A stretch of DNA of 6,082 nucleotides from Verrucomicrobiota bacterium (GTDB lineage: Bacteria; Verrucomicrobiota; Verrucomicrobiia; Chthoniobacterales; UBA10450): contig QHNF01000077.1 of NCBI GenBank assembly GCA_003218345.1, positions 1 through 6,082 of the forward strand. Reading direction: 5' to 3'. The notes under the pieces are model-generated. The model saw only the letters and a list, made by a program, of their open reading frames with translations. It searched no databases and was not told the origin of the DNA. Shown here in pieces: positions 1 to 5,380 of this stretch. Numbering within the stretch: the stretch's first letter is position 1; each line of letters starts with the position of its first letter. The translations under genes and the position numbers were made by a program.

Positions 1-533
1 TGGGTTTTGAGGGACGCTTCCATCAGTTCCCTCGATTGCCGCGTGCCGCTGAGGGCTGCGAAATCTTGCCGCGCTTGTGCGTAGGTTGCGCCGTTGGTTG
101 CGATCTCGCCGTCGTAATCAAGCCGTAAAAATAAATCTTCCTCAGGCCGGTCCCCAACCTCAGCAAAGAGCATCCGCGCCAGGTACGGTGGGCCATAGAC
201 TTGCTCAAACGCACTCTTCATTGCCGGACTGAGCGAGTAATGTACCAGTCGCCGCAGTGAAACATCCGTCGCCGAGCGAGTGAAACCTTCCGTGCTAGCC
301 AGCTCAATCGCCGTCATTCGCAACCGCTCGATGTCTCCCGGATGGCCAATCGCACCCATTGCGATCCGGTCGTAAATCTCAAAAATTTTCTGCCTTGCTT
401 GGCCGACCGTGAGAAACAAAATCCCGTCGCGATAACCGAGCGCCGCGATCGGACTCCCCGGAGCGAGCTGCGCTTCGACGTACTCGCGGCGGTTAGCGAT
501 CGCTTCGACCCAACGATACGGCTCTTCGATCAT
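1..533 (-). CDS. prcA: Proteasome subunit alpha (PrcA), 3' part beyond window
   Basis: This is the alpha subunit of the bacterial 20S proteasome, which forms the outer gating rings of the core particle and docks the ATPase that feeds in tagged substrates. My translation from the ATG at 533 gives 177 codons with no stop before the window edge, so the C-terminus is missing. The start is fixed by an ATGA overlap with the prcB stop. Visible features are the N-terminal EEPYRWVEAIANRREYVE helix region, the strand ALGYRDGILFLTV where beta subunits carry their active site (here without an N-terminal Thr, as in alpha subunits), then KIFEIYDRIAMGAIGHPGD and LFLRLDYDGEIA. These match the order of blocks in mycobacterial PrcA (GGVLFVAE, KISELYDRVGFAAAGK, YRITYDGSIA). 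The overlap implies translational coupling with prcB, giving balanced alpha and beta synthesis. Family assignment is strong from motif order and position after prcB. The C-terminal tail, which normally contacts the ATPase, cannot be seen. Confidence 0.93.
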   Translation of the reverse strand, partial: MIEEPYRWVEAIANRREYVEAQLAPGSPIAALGYRDGILFLTVGQARQKIFEIYDRIAMGAIGHPGDIERLRMTAIELASTEGFTRSATDVSLRRLVHYSLSPAMKSAFEQVYGPPYLARMLFAEVGDRPEEDLFLRLDYDGEIATNGATYAQARQDFAALSGTRQSRELMEASLKT

Positions 534-1258
534 GCAACCGTTTCCTTGAACACGGCAGCGATTTTCTTCTCCGGCAGAGTAGTGATGCCTTTGCGCGATA
601 CAATCTTGATGAGGGGATAAACCTTCCCGCTCCGATCCACGCCTCCGGTCGCTGTGTCGGATTCCGCAGCGGTATCAAGCGCCCGCAATGCCACCGACAC
701 CGCTCCGTCTTCGCTCAATTCTTGCAGCGGCTTTGCGCCCCAATTGTTTTCGTAATAAAGAATGCCGCGAACTGCAGGCGATCCCGAACCTGTTGCGGCA
801 TAATCGGTCGCTTCAAATTGTGCCCCCATCGCGTCGTAAAAATAAAGACGTGCTTCGGGCTTTGGATGAGAATCGTAAGTCGCGAAAATCGGCACCACTA
901 CTCCCACCCCCTGCATGACAAACCCGAAATTATCACGCAGCAGCTTCGAGAGAGCGCGCACTTTTCCGTCGACGCTCATTTCCTGTAATTGGGTCCGCCG
1001 AAAATATTGGAACGAGTGTTCGAGCACGCGCGCCATTTCCCAGGCCGTCGCCGGCACGCCAGCGATAGCCATGATCGAATGGCGATCGATTTCCAAAACT
1101 TTGTCCGCGCGATCGTAGACGACGGTGTTGCCTGCGGTCGCTCGGCGGTCGCCCGCTACCAGCACGCCGCCTGAAAACTTAAAGGCCAGAATTGTGGTCG
1201 CCTCAGTTGGCTGCCACGTTTTTCCATGGGACCTCTCCGCCGTTGCCGCCGGATTCAC
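530..1258 (-). CDS. prcB: Proteasome subunit beta (PrcB), Thr protease
   Basis: This is the catalytic beta subunit of the 20S proteasome, an N-terminal-threonine hydrolase that degrades proteins inside the core chamber. From the GTG at 1258 it has 242 residues. The mature enzyme should begin at Thr21 (TTILAFKF), after cleavage behind Ala20. Counting from that Thr as 1, the catalytic Asp17 (AGDRRAT) and Lys33 (RADKVLEI) fall exactly where the family needs them. GSGS (157-160) and the late SDTATGG block (200-206) are also present. All catalytic residues are intact. The preceding residue is Ala rather than the Gly seen in mycobacterial PrcB. The GTG has no good Shine-Dalgarno, and the 20-residue propeptide is short. 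The same frame stays open upstream and encodes propeptide-like sequence (see the entry at 1259-1347), so the true start is probably at 1347, with a one-base discrepancy. The stop overlaps the prcA ATG. Confidence 0.95.
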   Translation of the reverse strand: MNPAATAERSHGKTWQPTEATTILAFKFSGGVLVAGDRRATAGNTVVYDRADKVLEIDRHSIMAIAGVPATAWEMARVLEHSFQYFRRTQLQEMSVDGKVRALSKLLRDNFGFVMQGVGVVVPIFATYDSHPKPEARLYFYDAMGAQFEATDYAATGSGSPAVRGILYYENNWGAKPLQELSEDGAVSVALRALDTAAESDTATGGVDRSGKVYPLIKIVSRKGITTLPEKKIAAVFKETVA

Positions 1259-1347
1259 AGCCGAGGGAGCAAGCAGACCTTTGCTCCGTAGCAGCGCGGG
1301 AAAATCGCCGGAAAATTCTGGCCAAACGCCACCGGGGAGCGCTCCAT
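1259..1347 (-). other. Probable N-terminal propeptide of PrcB hidden by a one-base frame break
   Basis: The ubact stop and an ATG overlap as TAATG, with the ATG at 1347-1345. From that ATG to the annotated prcB GTG is 89 bases, one short of a multiple of three. In the prcB frame there is no stop here, and the reading is GGVWPEFSGDFPALL followed by RSKGLLAPSA, running straight into PrcB. This resembles the propeptide of mycobacterial PrcB, which contains SSFTDFLRRQAPELLP. One extra base in the run of four G at 1334-1337 (CCCC on the coding strand) would join MERSP to GGVWPEF and give a 50-residue propeptide, close to the 57 residues of the mycobacterial protein. Either the assembly lost a base in the homopolymer, or there is a real frameshift. 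The propeptide resemblance is my judgement by eye. Confidence 0.6.
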
Positions 1348-1523
1348 TATTGGCCCGTGCGCTGGCGATAGCGCTTGGATTGATTGGGATCGACCTTGCG
1401 CATTTTTTTTAGAAGGTCCTTCGTGTCCGGCCGCGAAACGTCCGGTGAACGTGGACCTCCGCCATCGCCTTGTTTTGGTCCCCACGGAGCCGGTTCTGCC
1501 GGCTTTTGTATGCGCTCAGCCAT
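1347..1523 (-). CDS. ubact: UBact, prokaryotic ubiquitin-like protein modifier
   Basis: This is a small protein modifier of the Pup/UBact family. By analogy with Pup it would be attached through its C-terminal residue to substrate lysines and direct them to the proteasome. From the ATG at 1523 it has 58 residues. The N-terminal half is rich in Pro and Gly and probably disordered (MAERIQKPAEPAPWGPK, then GDGGGPRSPDVSRPD). The C-terminal half is the conserved helix-forming part, DLLKKMRKVDPNQSKRYRQR, and it ends in TGQ. A C-terminal Gln, not Glu, implies that a Dop-like deamidase must activate it before ligation. Pup normally ends GG[E/Q]; the RYRQR-[S/T]-G-[E/Q] ending is the UBact hallmark as I recall it. 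It lies directly before prcB and prcA, the expected operon place. An in-frame TTG at 1541 would add six residues, but the ATG gives the usual UBact length. There is no clear Shine-Dalgarno. Confidence 0.9.
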   Translation of the reverse strand: MAERIQKPAEPAPWGPKQGDGGGPRSPDVSRPDTKDLLKKMRKVDPNQSKRYRQRTGQ

Positions 1524-1541
1524 AAAAAAATCTAAGAGCAA

Positions 1542-1547
1542 ATATTA
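1542..1547 (-). promoter_or_regulatory. Candidate -10 element for the ubact-prcB-prcA operon
   Basis: On the minus strand TAATAT lies about 18 bases before the ubact ATG, in the AT-rich stretch between the gene and the palindrome. A start here would give a very short leader, consistent with the lack of a ribosome binding site. No convincing -35 is visible, because the bases upstream belong to the GC-rich palindrome. This is a weak call based on a single hexamer. Confidence 0.25.
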
Positions 1548-1557
1548 GAAAGGCAAG

Positions 1558-1604
1558 CCGCGCACTTTAGAGCGCGGCGACATCTCGCCGCTCCTAAAGC
1601 GCGG
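1558..1604. repeat. Imperfect 20-23 bp palindrome, REP-like extragenic repeat
   Basis: The left arm at 1558-1580 (CCGCGCACTTTAGAGCGCGG then CGA) and the right arm at 1585-1604 (TCGCCGCTCCTAAAGCGCGG) are near-perfect reverse complements around a 4-base CATC loop. The mismatches are an extra AC and a few bases in the middle. The element sits between the divergent ubact and LysM genes. It is therefore not a terminator between tandem genes and more likely a dispersed extragenic palindrome or a regulatory structure. It has no U-run. Whether it is repeated elsewhere in the genome cannot be seen from this window. Confidence 0.65.
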
Positions 1605-1687
1605 ATATGTCCGTGCACTCCAAAATTTTCGCGCACACGATTCAGAAGCTTGCCAGACAAATCTGCTAATGGCAAAGTTTCGGCCCG

Positions 1688-2173
1688 ATGAAGCTGGCAG
1701 GAATTTTCTGTGCAACATTCTTTTTCGGCTTCCCGTTGTTTTGGACTGCTTCGGCTCAAACGCCTGCGCCGAATCCTCACAAATCAGGTAATGCGCCTCA
1801 ACTTCAAGAGCTGGCAAAAAGGATTGACGAACAGAACGCCAAGATTGACGCGCTTTCTCAGGAAATTCTTAAGCTCGAGCAGCTGGTCTCACACGGTCGC
1901 CCGGGCGTAATGATCGGAGAAAGTACACCTCCGCCAGCTAGCCAAGCTGCTCCAGCCGAGTCTTCACCGCATCCAGGAGGCGGAAACACGCACATTGTCG
2001 CACGCGGCGAAACGCTCACGTCTATTGCCAAGATGTACAAAGTGAGTGTGGACGAACTGCAAAAAGCTAATCATATCGAGGATGGCCGTAAATTGCAGGC
2101 CGGACAAACCATCGTTATTCCGGGCCCAATGCCCGCCGCTTCGGCTTCTCCTTCTCCATCGCCAACTGAGTGA
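1688..2173 (+). CDS. Secreted coiled-coil protein with C-terminal LysM domain
   Basis: This protein of 161 residues is predicted to be exported and to bind peptidoglycan or a related glycan through LysM. Residues 1-23 form a signal peptide, with a Lys at position 2, a Phe-rich hydrophobic core (IFCATFFFGFPLFW) and an ASA-QT cleavage site. Residues 37-68 read as an amphipathic coiled coil (LQELAKRIDEQNAKIDALSQ). Residues 70-100 are a Pro/Ala/Ser-rich linker. Residues 101-145 are one LysM module, beginning THIVARGETLTSIAKMYKVS and ending LQAGQTIVIP, with the typical GETL, IA and LQAGQ landmarks. The tail is a low-complexity ASPSPSPTE. The coiled coil suggests oligomerisation, as in YbgF/CpoB-type N-termini, but there are no TPR repeats. 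The start is the first ATG, and the signal peptide begins right at it. No strong Shine-Dalgarno is seen. The next gene begins 9 bases after the stop, so the two are probably co-transcribed. Confidence 0.9.
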   Translation: MKLAGIFCATFFFGFPLFWTASAQTPAPNPHKSGNAPQLQELAKRIDEQNAKIDALSQEILKLEQLVSHGRPGVMIGESTPPPASQAAPAESSPHPGGGNTHIVARGETLTSIAKMYKVSVDELQKANHIEDGRKLQAGQTIVIPGPMPAASASPSPSPTE

Positions 2174-2182
2174 CGCACGGCC

Positions 2183-2731
2183 GTGAATCAAAATTGGTTT
2201 CTGCGCAAGTATGAAGATGGAAGCACCTTCGGTCCGGTCCGTTTTGATCAAATCGCGCGTTGGGCAGCTACCGCGCAAATCGCACCGCATGACACGCTCT
2301 CAAATGACCAGCAAACCTGGATGAAAGCGCCGATGGTGCCCCAGCTGGGAATGGACTGGCTGGTCGAACTTACAAGTGAGCACTATTACGGGCCGACAAC
2401 GCTCGGGGCGCTCCAGGAATTTATTCGACTCGGGGAAATCAGTGGCGAAACTTTCGTCATCAACACCTGCAATGGCGCTCGCCAGAAAATTCGGGAAATG
2501 CCCCAGTTGTGGGAAACTGCACAAGCAGACCTTGGAGAAGCCCAAACAGAAATTCATTTGGGAGATCCCGTTGGGCCGCGGGTAGCCCGCATGTCGATCC
2601 GTCTCCAAGAGCAGATTCGCGATCTCGAGCAGAGCTTGCAAGAGGAGCGCCGCGCTCTTGGAGAGAGCGACCAGCGTTACTTGGAGTTGGAGCGAAAATA
2701 TCAGGAGCTTTTGCGACGCGTCGGCGCGTAG
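2183..2731 (+). CDS. Tandem GYF_2-domain protein with C-terminal coiled coil
   Basis: This 182-residue protein probably mediates protein-protein contacts. Residues 4-50 form a GYF_2-type domain, with WFLRKYEDGSTFGPVRF, an IARWAATAQIAPHDTL middle and a QQTWMKA end. This is the W-x-G-P-V / W-x-x-A pattern of the family. Residues 58-108 look like a second, more divergent copy (DWLVELTSEHYYGPTTLGAL, ending IREMPQLW). Residues 132-178 are strongly charged with heptad spacing (RLQEQIRDLEQSLQEERRAL), so a coiled coil. No signal peptide or membrane segment is seen, so it is probably cytoplasmic, unlike its exported neighbour. The start is a GTG at 2183, chosen because the first domain begins immediately after it. 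The 9-base gap to the LysM gene indicates one operon. GYF_2 domains are common in bacterial membrane and sorting proteins; the exact partner is unknown. Confidence 0.85.
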   Translation: MNQNWFLRKYEDGSTFGPVRFDQIARWAATAQIAPHDTLSNDQQTWMKAPMVPQLGMDWLVELTSEHYYGPTTLGALQEFIRLGEISGETFVINTCNGARQKIREMPQLWETAQADLGEAQTEIHLGDPVGPRVARMSIRLQEQIRDLEQSLQEERRALGESDQRYLELERKYQELLRRVGA

Positions 2732-2742
2732 TTTTGGCGAGC

Positions 2743-2782
2743 GCAGGCTGCCAGCCCTGCCTGCCGGCGTACATTCGCCGGC
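2743..2782. repeat. Two GC-rich hairpins at a convergent gene junction
   Basis: Between the ends of the GYF_2 gene and the ABC transporter gene there are two adjacent inverted repeats. The first is GCAGGCTGCCAGCCCTGC (2743-2760), with one bulged base. The second has a perfect 7-bp stem, GCCGGCG at 2763-2769 and CGCCGGC at 2776-2782, around a TACATT loop. They may act as a bidirectional transcription barrier, but neither strand has an immediate U-run; the nearest T-run on the plus strand is at 2810-2814. They could equally be a dispersed extragenic repeat. The structure is seen directly; its function is inferred. Confidence 0.55.
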
Positions 2783-2805
2783 GGCTTACCCGCGGCAACC
2801 AACAC

Positions 2806-4623
2806 TCACTTTTTCTCCAGCGGTAATCGTTCTTCCGGCTCGGGGATTTGAGATGTCAGAAGCTCGGCAGGCATCTCCACTTCATACTGTGGCGCGACCT
2901 CTAGCAAGCTTTGCTGGCACAGCCGAGCATATTTTCCGCCCAGCGCGAGCAATTCATCGTGCGTACCGCGTTCGATGATCCGGCCATGATCGAGCACTAG
3001 AATTTGGTCAGCGTGCACAATTGTGGAAAGTCGATGCGCGATCACAATCGATGTCCGGTTCGCCATTAGATGTTCGAGCGCTTCCTGAATCAGGCGTTCT
3101 GTCGCCGTGTCCACGCTCGCCGTCGCTTCATCAAGAATCAAAATCGGCGGATCTTTCAACAGTGCGCGAGCGATGGAGAGTCGTTGCTTTTCGCCGACGC
3201 TCAATTTCACCCCGCGCTCGCCCACCACGCTTTCCAAACCATCCGGCAAACGTTCGATAAACTGTCGCGCGTTGGCCGCGTCCACGGCGCGCCATAATTC
3301 CACGTCTGTCGCGTCGGGTTTCCCCATGAGCAGGTTTTCGCGAATTGATCCGTTGAACAAAAAGCTCTCCTGCGTCACTACCCCGACCGCTTCGCGCAAA
3401 GCCCGCAGCCCATATTCACGAATCGGTTTTCCATCGATGTAAACTTGGCCGCTCGTGAATTCGTAAAAACGAACCAGCAGATTCACGAGCGTCGACTTGC
3501 CGGAGCCAGTTGCACCCACTAACGCTTTGGTCGCGCCGGGCGAGGCGTGAAAGGAAACTCGCCTGAGCGCGGGCAATCCTTCCACATAACTGAAGCTTAC
3601 GTCTTGATAGCGAATATCGCCGAGAATTCGGGTGCGGCCGTGATCAGCAATCCCGGCTACAGCGCCTGGCTCCGCCGGTTCGTCGAGAATCTCGAATACG
3701 CGTTCGCCGGCGGCCCGTCCGGCTTGCACCAGTTGGTTGAGCTGATGCAATCTGCTAACTGGATCGTAGAGAAACGCCGTGAGCATCAAAAATGCAACCA
3801 GATCGCCGATCTGCATCGTGCCCGTTAGCACGGCGTGACTGCCAAACCCAAGCACGAGCAGTGCGCCGACTGCTTCAAACATCGACATCGACGGGCTGTA
3901 AATTGCCCATACTCGCATCACCACCAGCGTGGCGTGCCGCAATTGATCGCTTACTCGGTTAAATCGTGCGTGCTCTTCCTTCTCGCGCACGAAACTCTTG
4001 ATCTGCCGGACGCCAGCAAGATTGTCGTGCAGTAGCGCGTTCATGTCAGACGAGGCCCGGCGTTGCGAACGGTAGCGCCGGTGCGCAGTCAGCGTGTAAG
4101 TAAGCGCGCCGGCTATGAGCAATGGAAATGGCGCTAGTACGAGCAACGCCAGCTTCACGTTCAGATAAAACATCACGCTCATGACGATGATCACTTGCAG
4201 GACCGCGACCACGCCCTGCTCGATTCCGTCAATCAACACGCGCTCCACCGAGTTCACGTCTTCGATTACGCGAGTCATCAGATCGCCCGTGGCGCGATTA
4301 TCGAACCAGCGCAGCGGCAGGAGTTGAATGTGCGAATACAAATCGCTGCGCAAATCGAAGATCACCTTTTGCTCGAACGTGTTGTTAAGCACGATGCGCA
4401 GCGCGTTAAATCCGTGTTGAACAAGAAACGCCAGTGCCACCAGCAGAATCAACGGCAGCAATTTGTCCGGCCGATTCGCGCGCACGACATCATTGATAAT
4501 CCATTTCGTGGCTGCCGGGAAAACGACCACCATCAGCGTGCTCAGGATCGCGCATGTCAATGTGCCGGCGGCCATCCAAGGGTGCCGCTTCAAATAGGCA
4601 AAAACACGCCAGATCGTTTTCAT
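2806..4623 (-). CDS. MsbA-type ABC exporter, fused permease-ATPase half-transporter
   Basis: This is a type IV (MsbA-like) ABC exporter subunit of 605 residues, working as a homodimer or heterodimer in the inner membrane. Residues 1-310 form the six-helix transmembrane domain, with hydrophobic stretches near 18-36, 55-75, 137-155, 158-180, 247-265 and 272-286 and coupling sequence such as WFDNRATGDLMTRV. Residues 335-575 form the ATPase: Walker A GATGSGKST (370-378), Q-loop Gln418, signature LSVGE (474-478) in place of LSGGQ, Walker B ILILDE (494-499), D-loop SVDTATE and H-loop His530. All catalytic residues are present. The C-terminal tail (575-605) is acidic and Pro-rich. GAGGT about 10 bases before the ATG at 4623 supports this start. 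The cargo is unknown: lipid A-core flippase and multidrug or lipid export are the usual options, and a strict MsbA assignment is not justified from sequence alone. It is transcribed alone, convergent with the GYF_2 gene. Confidence 0.93.
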   Translation of the reverse strand: MKTIWRVFAYLKRHPWMAAGTLTCAILSTLMVVVFPAATKWIINDVVRANRPDKLLPLILLVALAFLVQHGFNALRIVLNNTFEQKVIFDLRSDLYSHIQLLPLRWFDNRATGDLMTRVIEDVNSVERVLIDGIEQGVVAVLQVIIVMSVMFYLNVKLALLVLAPFPLLIAGALTYTLTAHRRYRSQRRASSDMNALLHDNLAGVRQIKSFVREKEEHARFNRVSDQLRHATLVVMRVWAIYSPSMSMFEAVGALLVLGFGSHAVLTGTMQIGDLVAFLMLTAFLYDPVSRLHQLNQLVQAGRAAGERVFEILDEPAEPGAVAGIADHGRTRILGDIRYQDVSFSYVEGLPALRRVSFHASPGATKALVGATGSGKSTLVNLLVRFYEFTSGQVYIDGKPIREYGLRALREAVGVVTQESFLFNGSIRENLLMGKPDATDVELWRAVDAANARQFIERLPDGLESVVGERGVKLSVGEKQRLSIARALLKDPPILILDEATASVDTATERLIQEALEHLMANRTSIVIAHRLSTIVHADQILVLDHGRIIERGTHDELLALGGKYARLCQQSLLEVAPQYEVEMPAELLTSQIPEPEERLPLEKK

Positions 4624-4661
4624 CGCGCAATCAACCTCAACGCTCCGGTTCTCACGTCAAG

Positions 4662-4676
4662 GTAAGCGCGCCTTAC
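4662..4676. promoter_or_regulatory. Short inverted repeat upstream of the ABC transporter gene
   Basis: GTAAG-CGCGC-CTTAC is a 5-bp inverted repeat with a self-complementary GCGC core. It lies 39 bases upstream of the ABC transporter ATG, in the 169-base divergent region between that gene and the lipoprotein gene. Its size and place would suit an operator, but the arms are short and chance is a real alternative. No convincing sigma-70 promoter pair was found on either strand of 4624-4792. Confidence 0.2.
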
Positions 4677-4792
4677 TCGCCCAGCGAAGCGATCTCATAC
4701 GCTCAGTTCCTTCAGCCAGCCGCTACTCTTTGGTAGCATTCAAAAGTTTAGGCTTGCTAATTGCCGCGCGCGGAGTCAAACCAGCGCTCGCT

Positions 4793-5254
4793 ATGAAGAC
4801 TCTATCTGGAAGATTCCGGTTTGTTGTATTCGGCGTAATCGTGATCGTTGCGGTCGTCAGCTGCTGCAACTTTCCATTCATCCCAGACATCGCATCGTAC
4901 TCTGTGGAGATTGGAGGTAAGCAGAAAGCTTCGACATATGTTGAGTGGAAGGACGAGCGTCAGTTCGAGAACGCGTTGAAACAGGTTCGTGGCCATGAGG
5001 ATAAGGGGGCGAGTTATTGCCTCTGTGTTATGAGGACGCCCCACGCTACACACCGGCGGATCCCCTATAGCAAGTGCCCTCGGGGTTACGAGTGCCCTCC
5101 GGGAAATATCAGGACTGTTAAGGTCACAAAATCCAAAGCCGCGGACAACATAGCGGCTGGAGAATCTGCCGTTAACGACCCTCACGTTACGTACAGGGTT
5201 CAATCTCCTTATCCAGGTGACATAACCCAGGTTCTCGACGCGCTCAAACAATAG
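4793..5254 (+). CDS. Small cysteine-containing putative lipoprotein, unknown family
   Basis: I do not recognise this family. From the ATG at 4793 the protein has 153 residues. Residues 1-23 look like a lipoprotein signal: basic start (MKTLSGRFRF), a Val/Ile-rich core (VVFGVIVIVAVV), and VVSC as a lipobox with Cys24 as the lipidated residue. It would then be anchored in the inner or outer membrane. The mature part is soluble and contains four more cysteines, C76 and C78 (a CLC motif), C95 and C101, with His84 and His87 between them. These could form disulfides or bind a metal. The C-terminus ends PGDITQVLDALKQ. An in-frame TTG at 4730 would add 21 residues but would place a long segment before the signal peptide, so the ATG is preferred. 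The nearest GGAG is 17 bases upstream, too far to be a good site. The frame continues open directly after its TAG into the next gene. Confidence 0.65.
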   Translation: MKTLSGRFRFVVFGVIVIVAVVSCCNFPFIPDIASYSVEIGGKQKASTYVEWKDERQFENALKQVRGHEDKGASYCLCVMRTPHATHRRIPYSKCPRGYECPPGNIRTVKVTKSKAADNIAAGESAVNDPHVTYRVQSPYPGDITQVLDALKQ

Positions 5255-5380
5255 GCAGCGCCATTATCTAGGTCGCTTCTGAAAACTGGATGGGTCTTCC
5301 GCCAAAAGTATGTTTATGCGGCGTGGTTTTGCCTGCATTTTCTGCTGATCGTTTCATTCTCTTGTCGGGAAACGCTGCGG
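5255..5380 (+). other. Open in-frame extension encoding a probable N-terminal membrane segment
   Basis: The frame of the gene ending at 5908 is open back to the TAG of the lipoprotein gene at 5252-5254, but contains no ATG, GTG or TTG before 5381. Even so it reads like protein: TGWVFRQKYVYAAWFCLHFL, then LIVSFSCRETLR. That is a basic-aromatic start followed by one hydrophobic transmembrane segment. A CTG at 5279, preceded by AGG seven bases upstream, would give an LKTGWVF (Met-Lys-Thr-Gly-Trp) start and a 209-residue protein. A point change from ATG, a CTG start or a sequencing error would all fit. Confidence 0.5.

Noticed and set aside
1266..1287. A 7-bp inverted repeat (GGAGCAA / TTGCTCC) just upstream of the prcB GTG, as a translational hairpin
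   Set aside because: If PrcB really starts at 1347, as the propeptide reading suggests, this lies inside coding sequence. The stem is short enough to occur by chance.
1255..1485. A 76-residue minus-strand frame overlapping ubact and the prcB leader
   Set aside because: It is out of frame with both genes and its sequence resembles no family. Its internal ATG at 1347 is of interest only as the likely original prcB start.
1347..1541. A 64-residue form of UBact starting at the TTG at 1541
   Set aside because: It needs a TTG start and adds a hydrophobic LLDFF stretch not expected in UBact. The ATG at 1523 gives the normal length.
2806..4623. Several long plus-strand open frames opposite the ABC transporter
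   Set aside because: They are antisense shadows of a gene with all its motifs intact, and their translations are low in recognisable structure and rich in His, Arg and Gln.
4722..4737. A GCTAC-GTAGC stem-loop upstream of the lipoprotein gene as a regulatory element
   Set aside because: The stem is only five base pairs with a 6-base loop and no conserved context, so it is not distinguishable from chance.
4730..4792. A TTG start adding 21 residues to the lipoprotein
   Set aside because: It would bury the signal peptide behind an extra segment, while the ATG at 4793 gives a normal lipoprotein signal.
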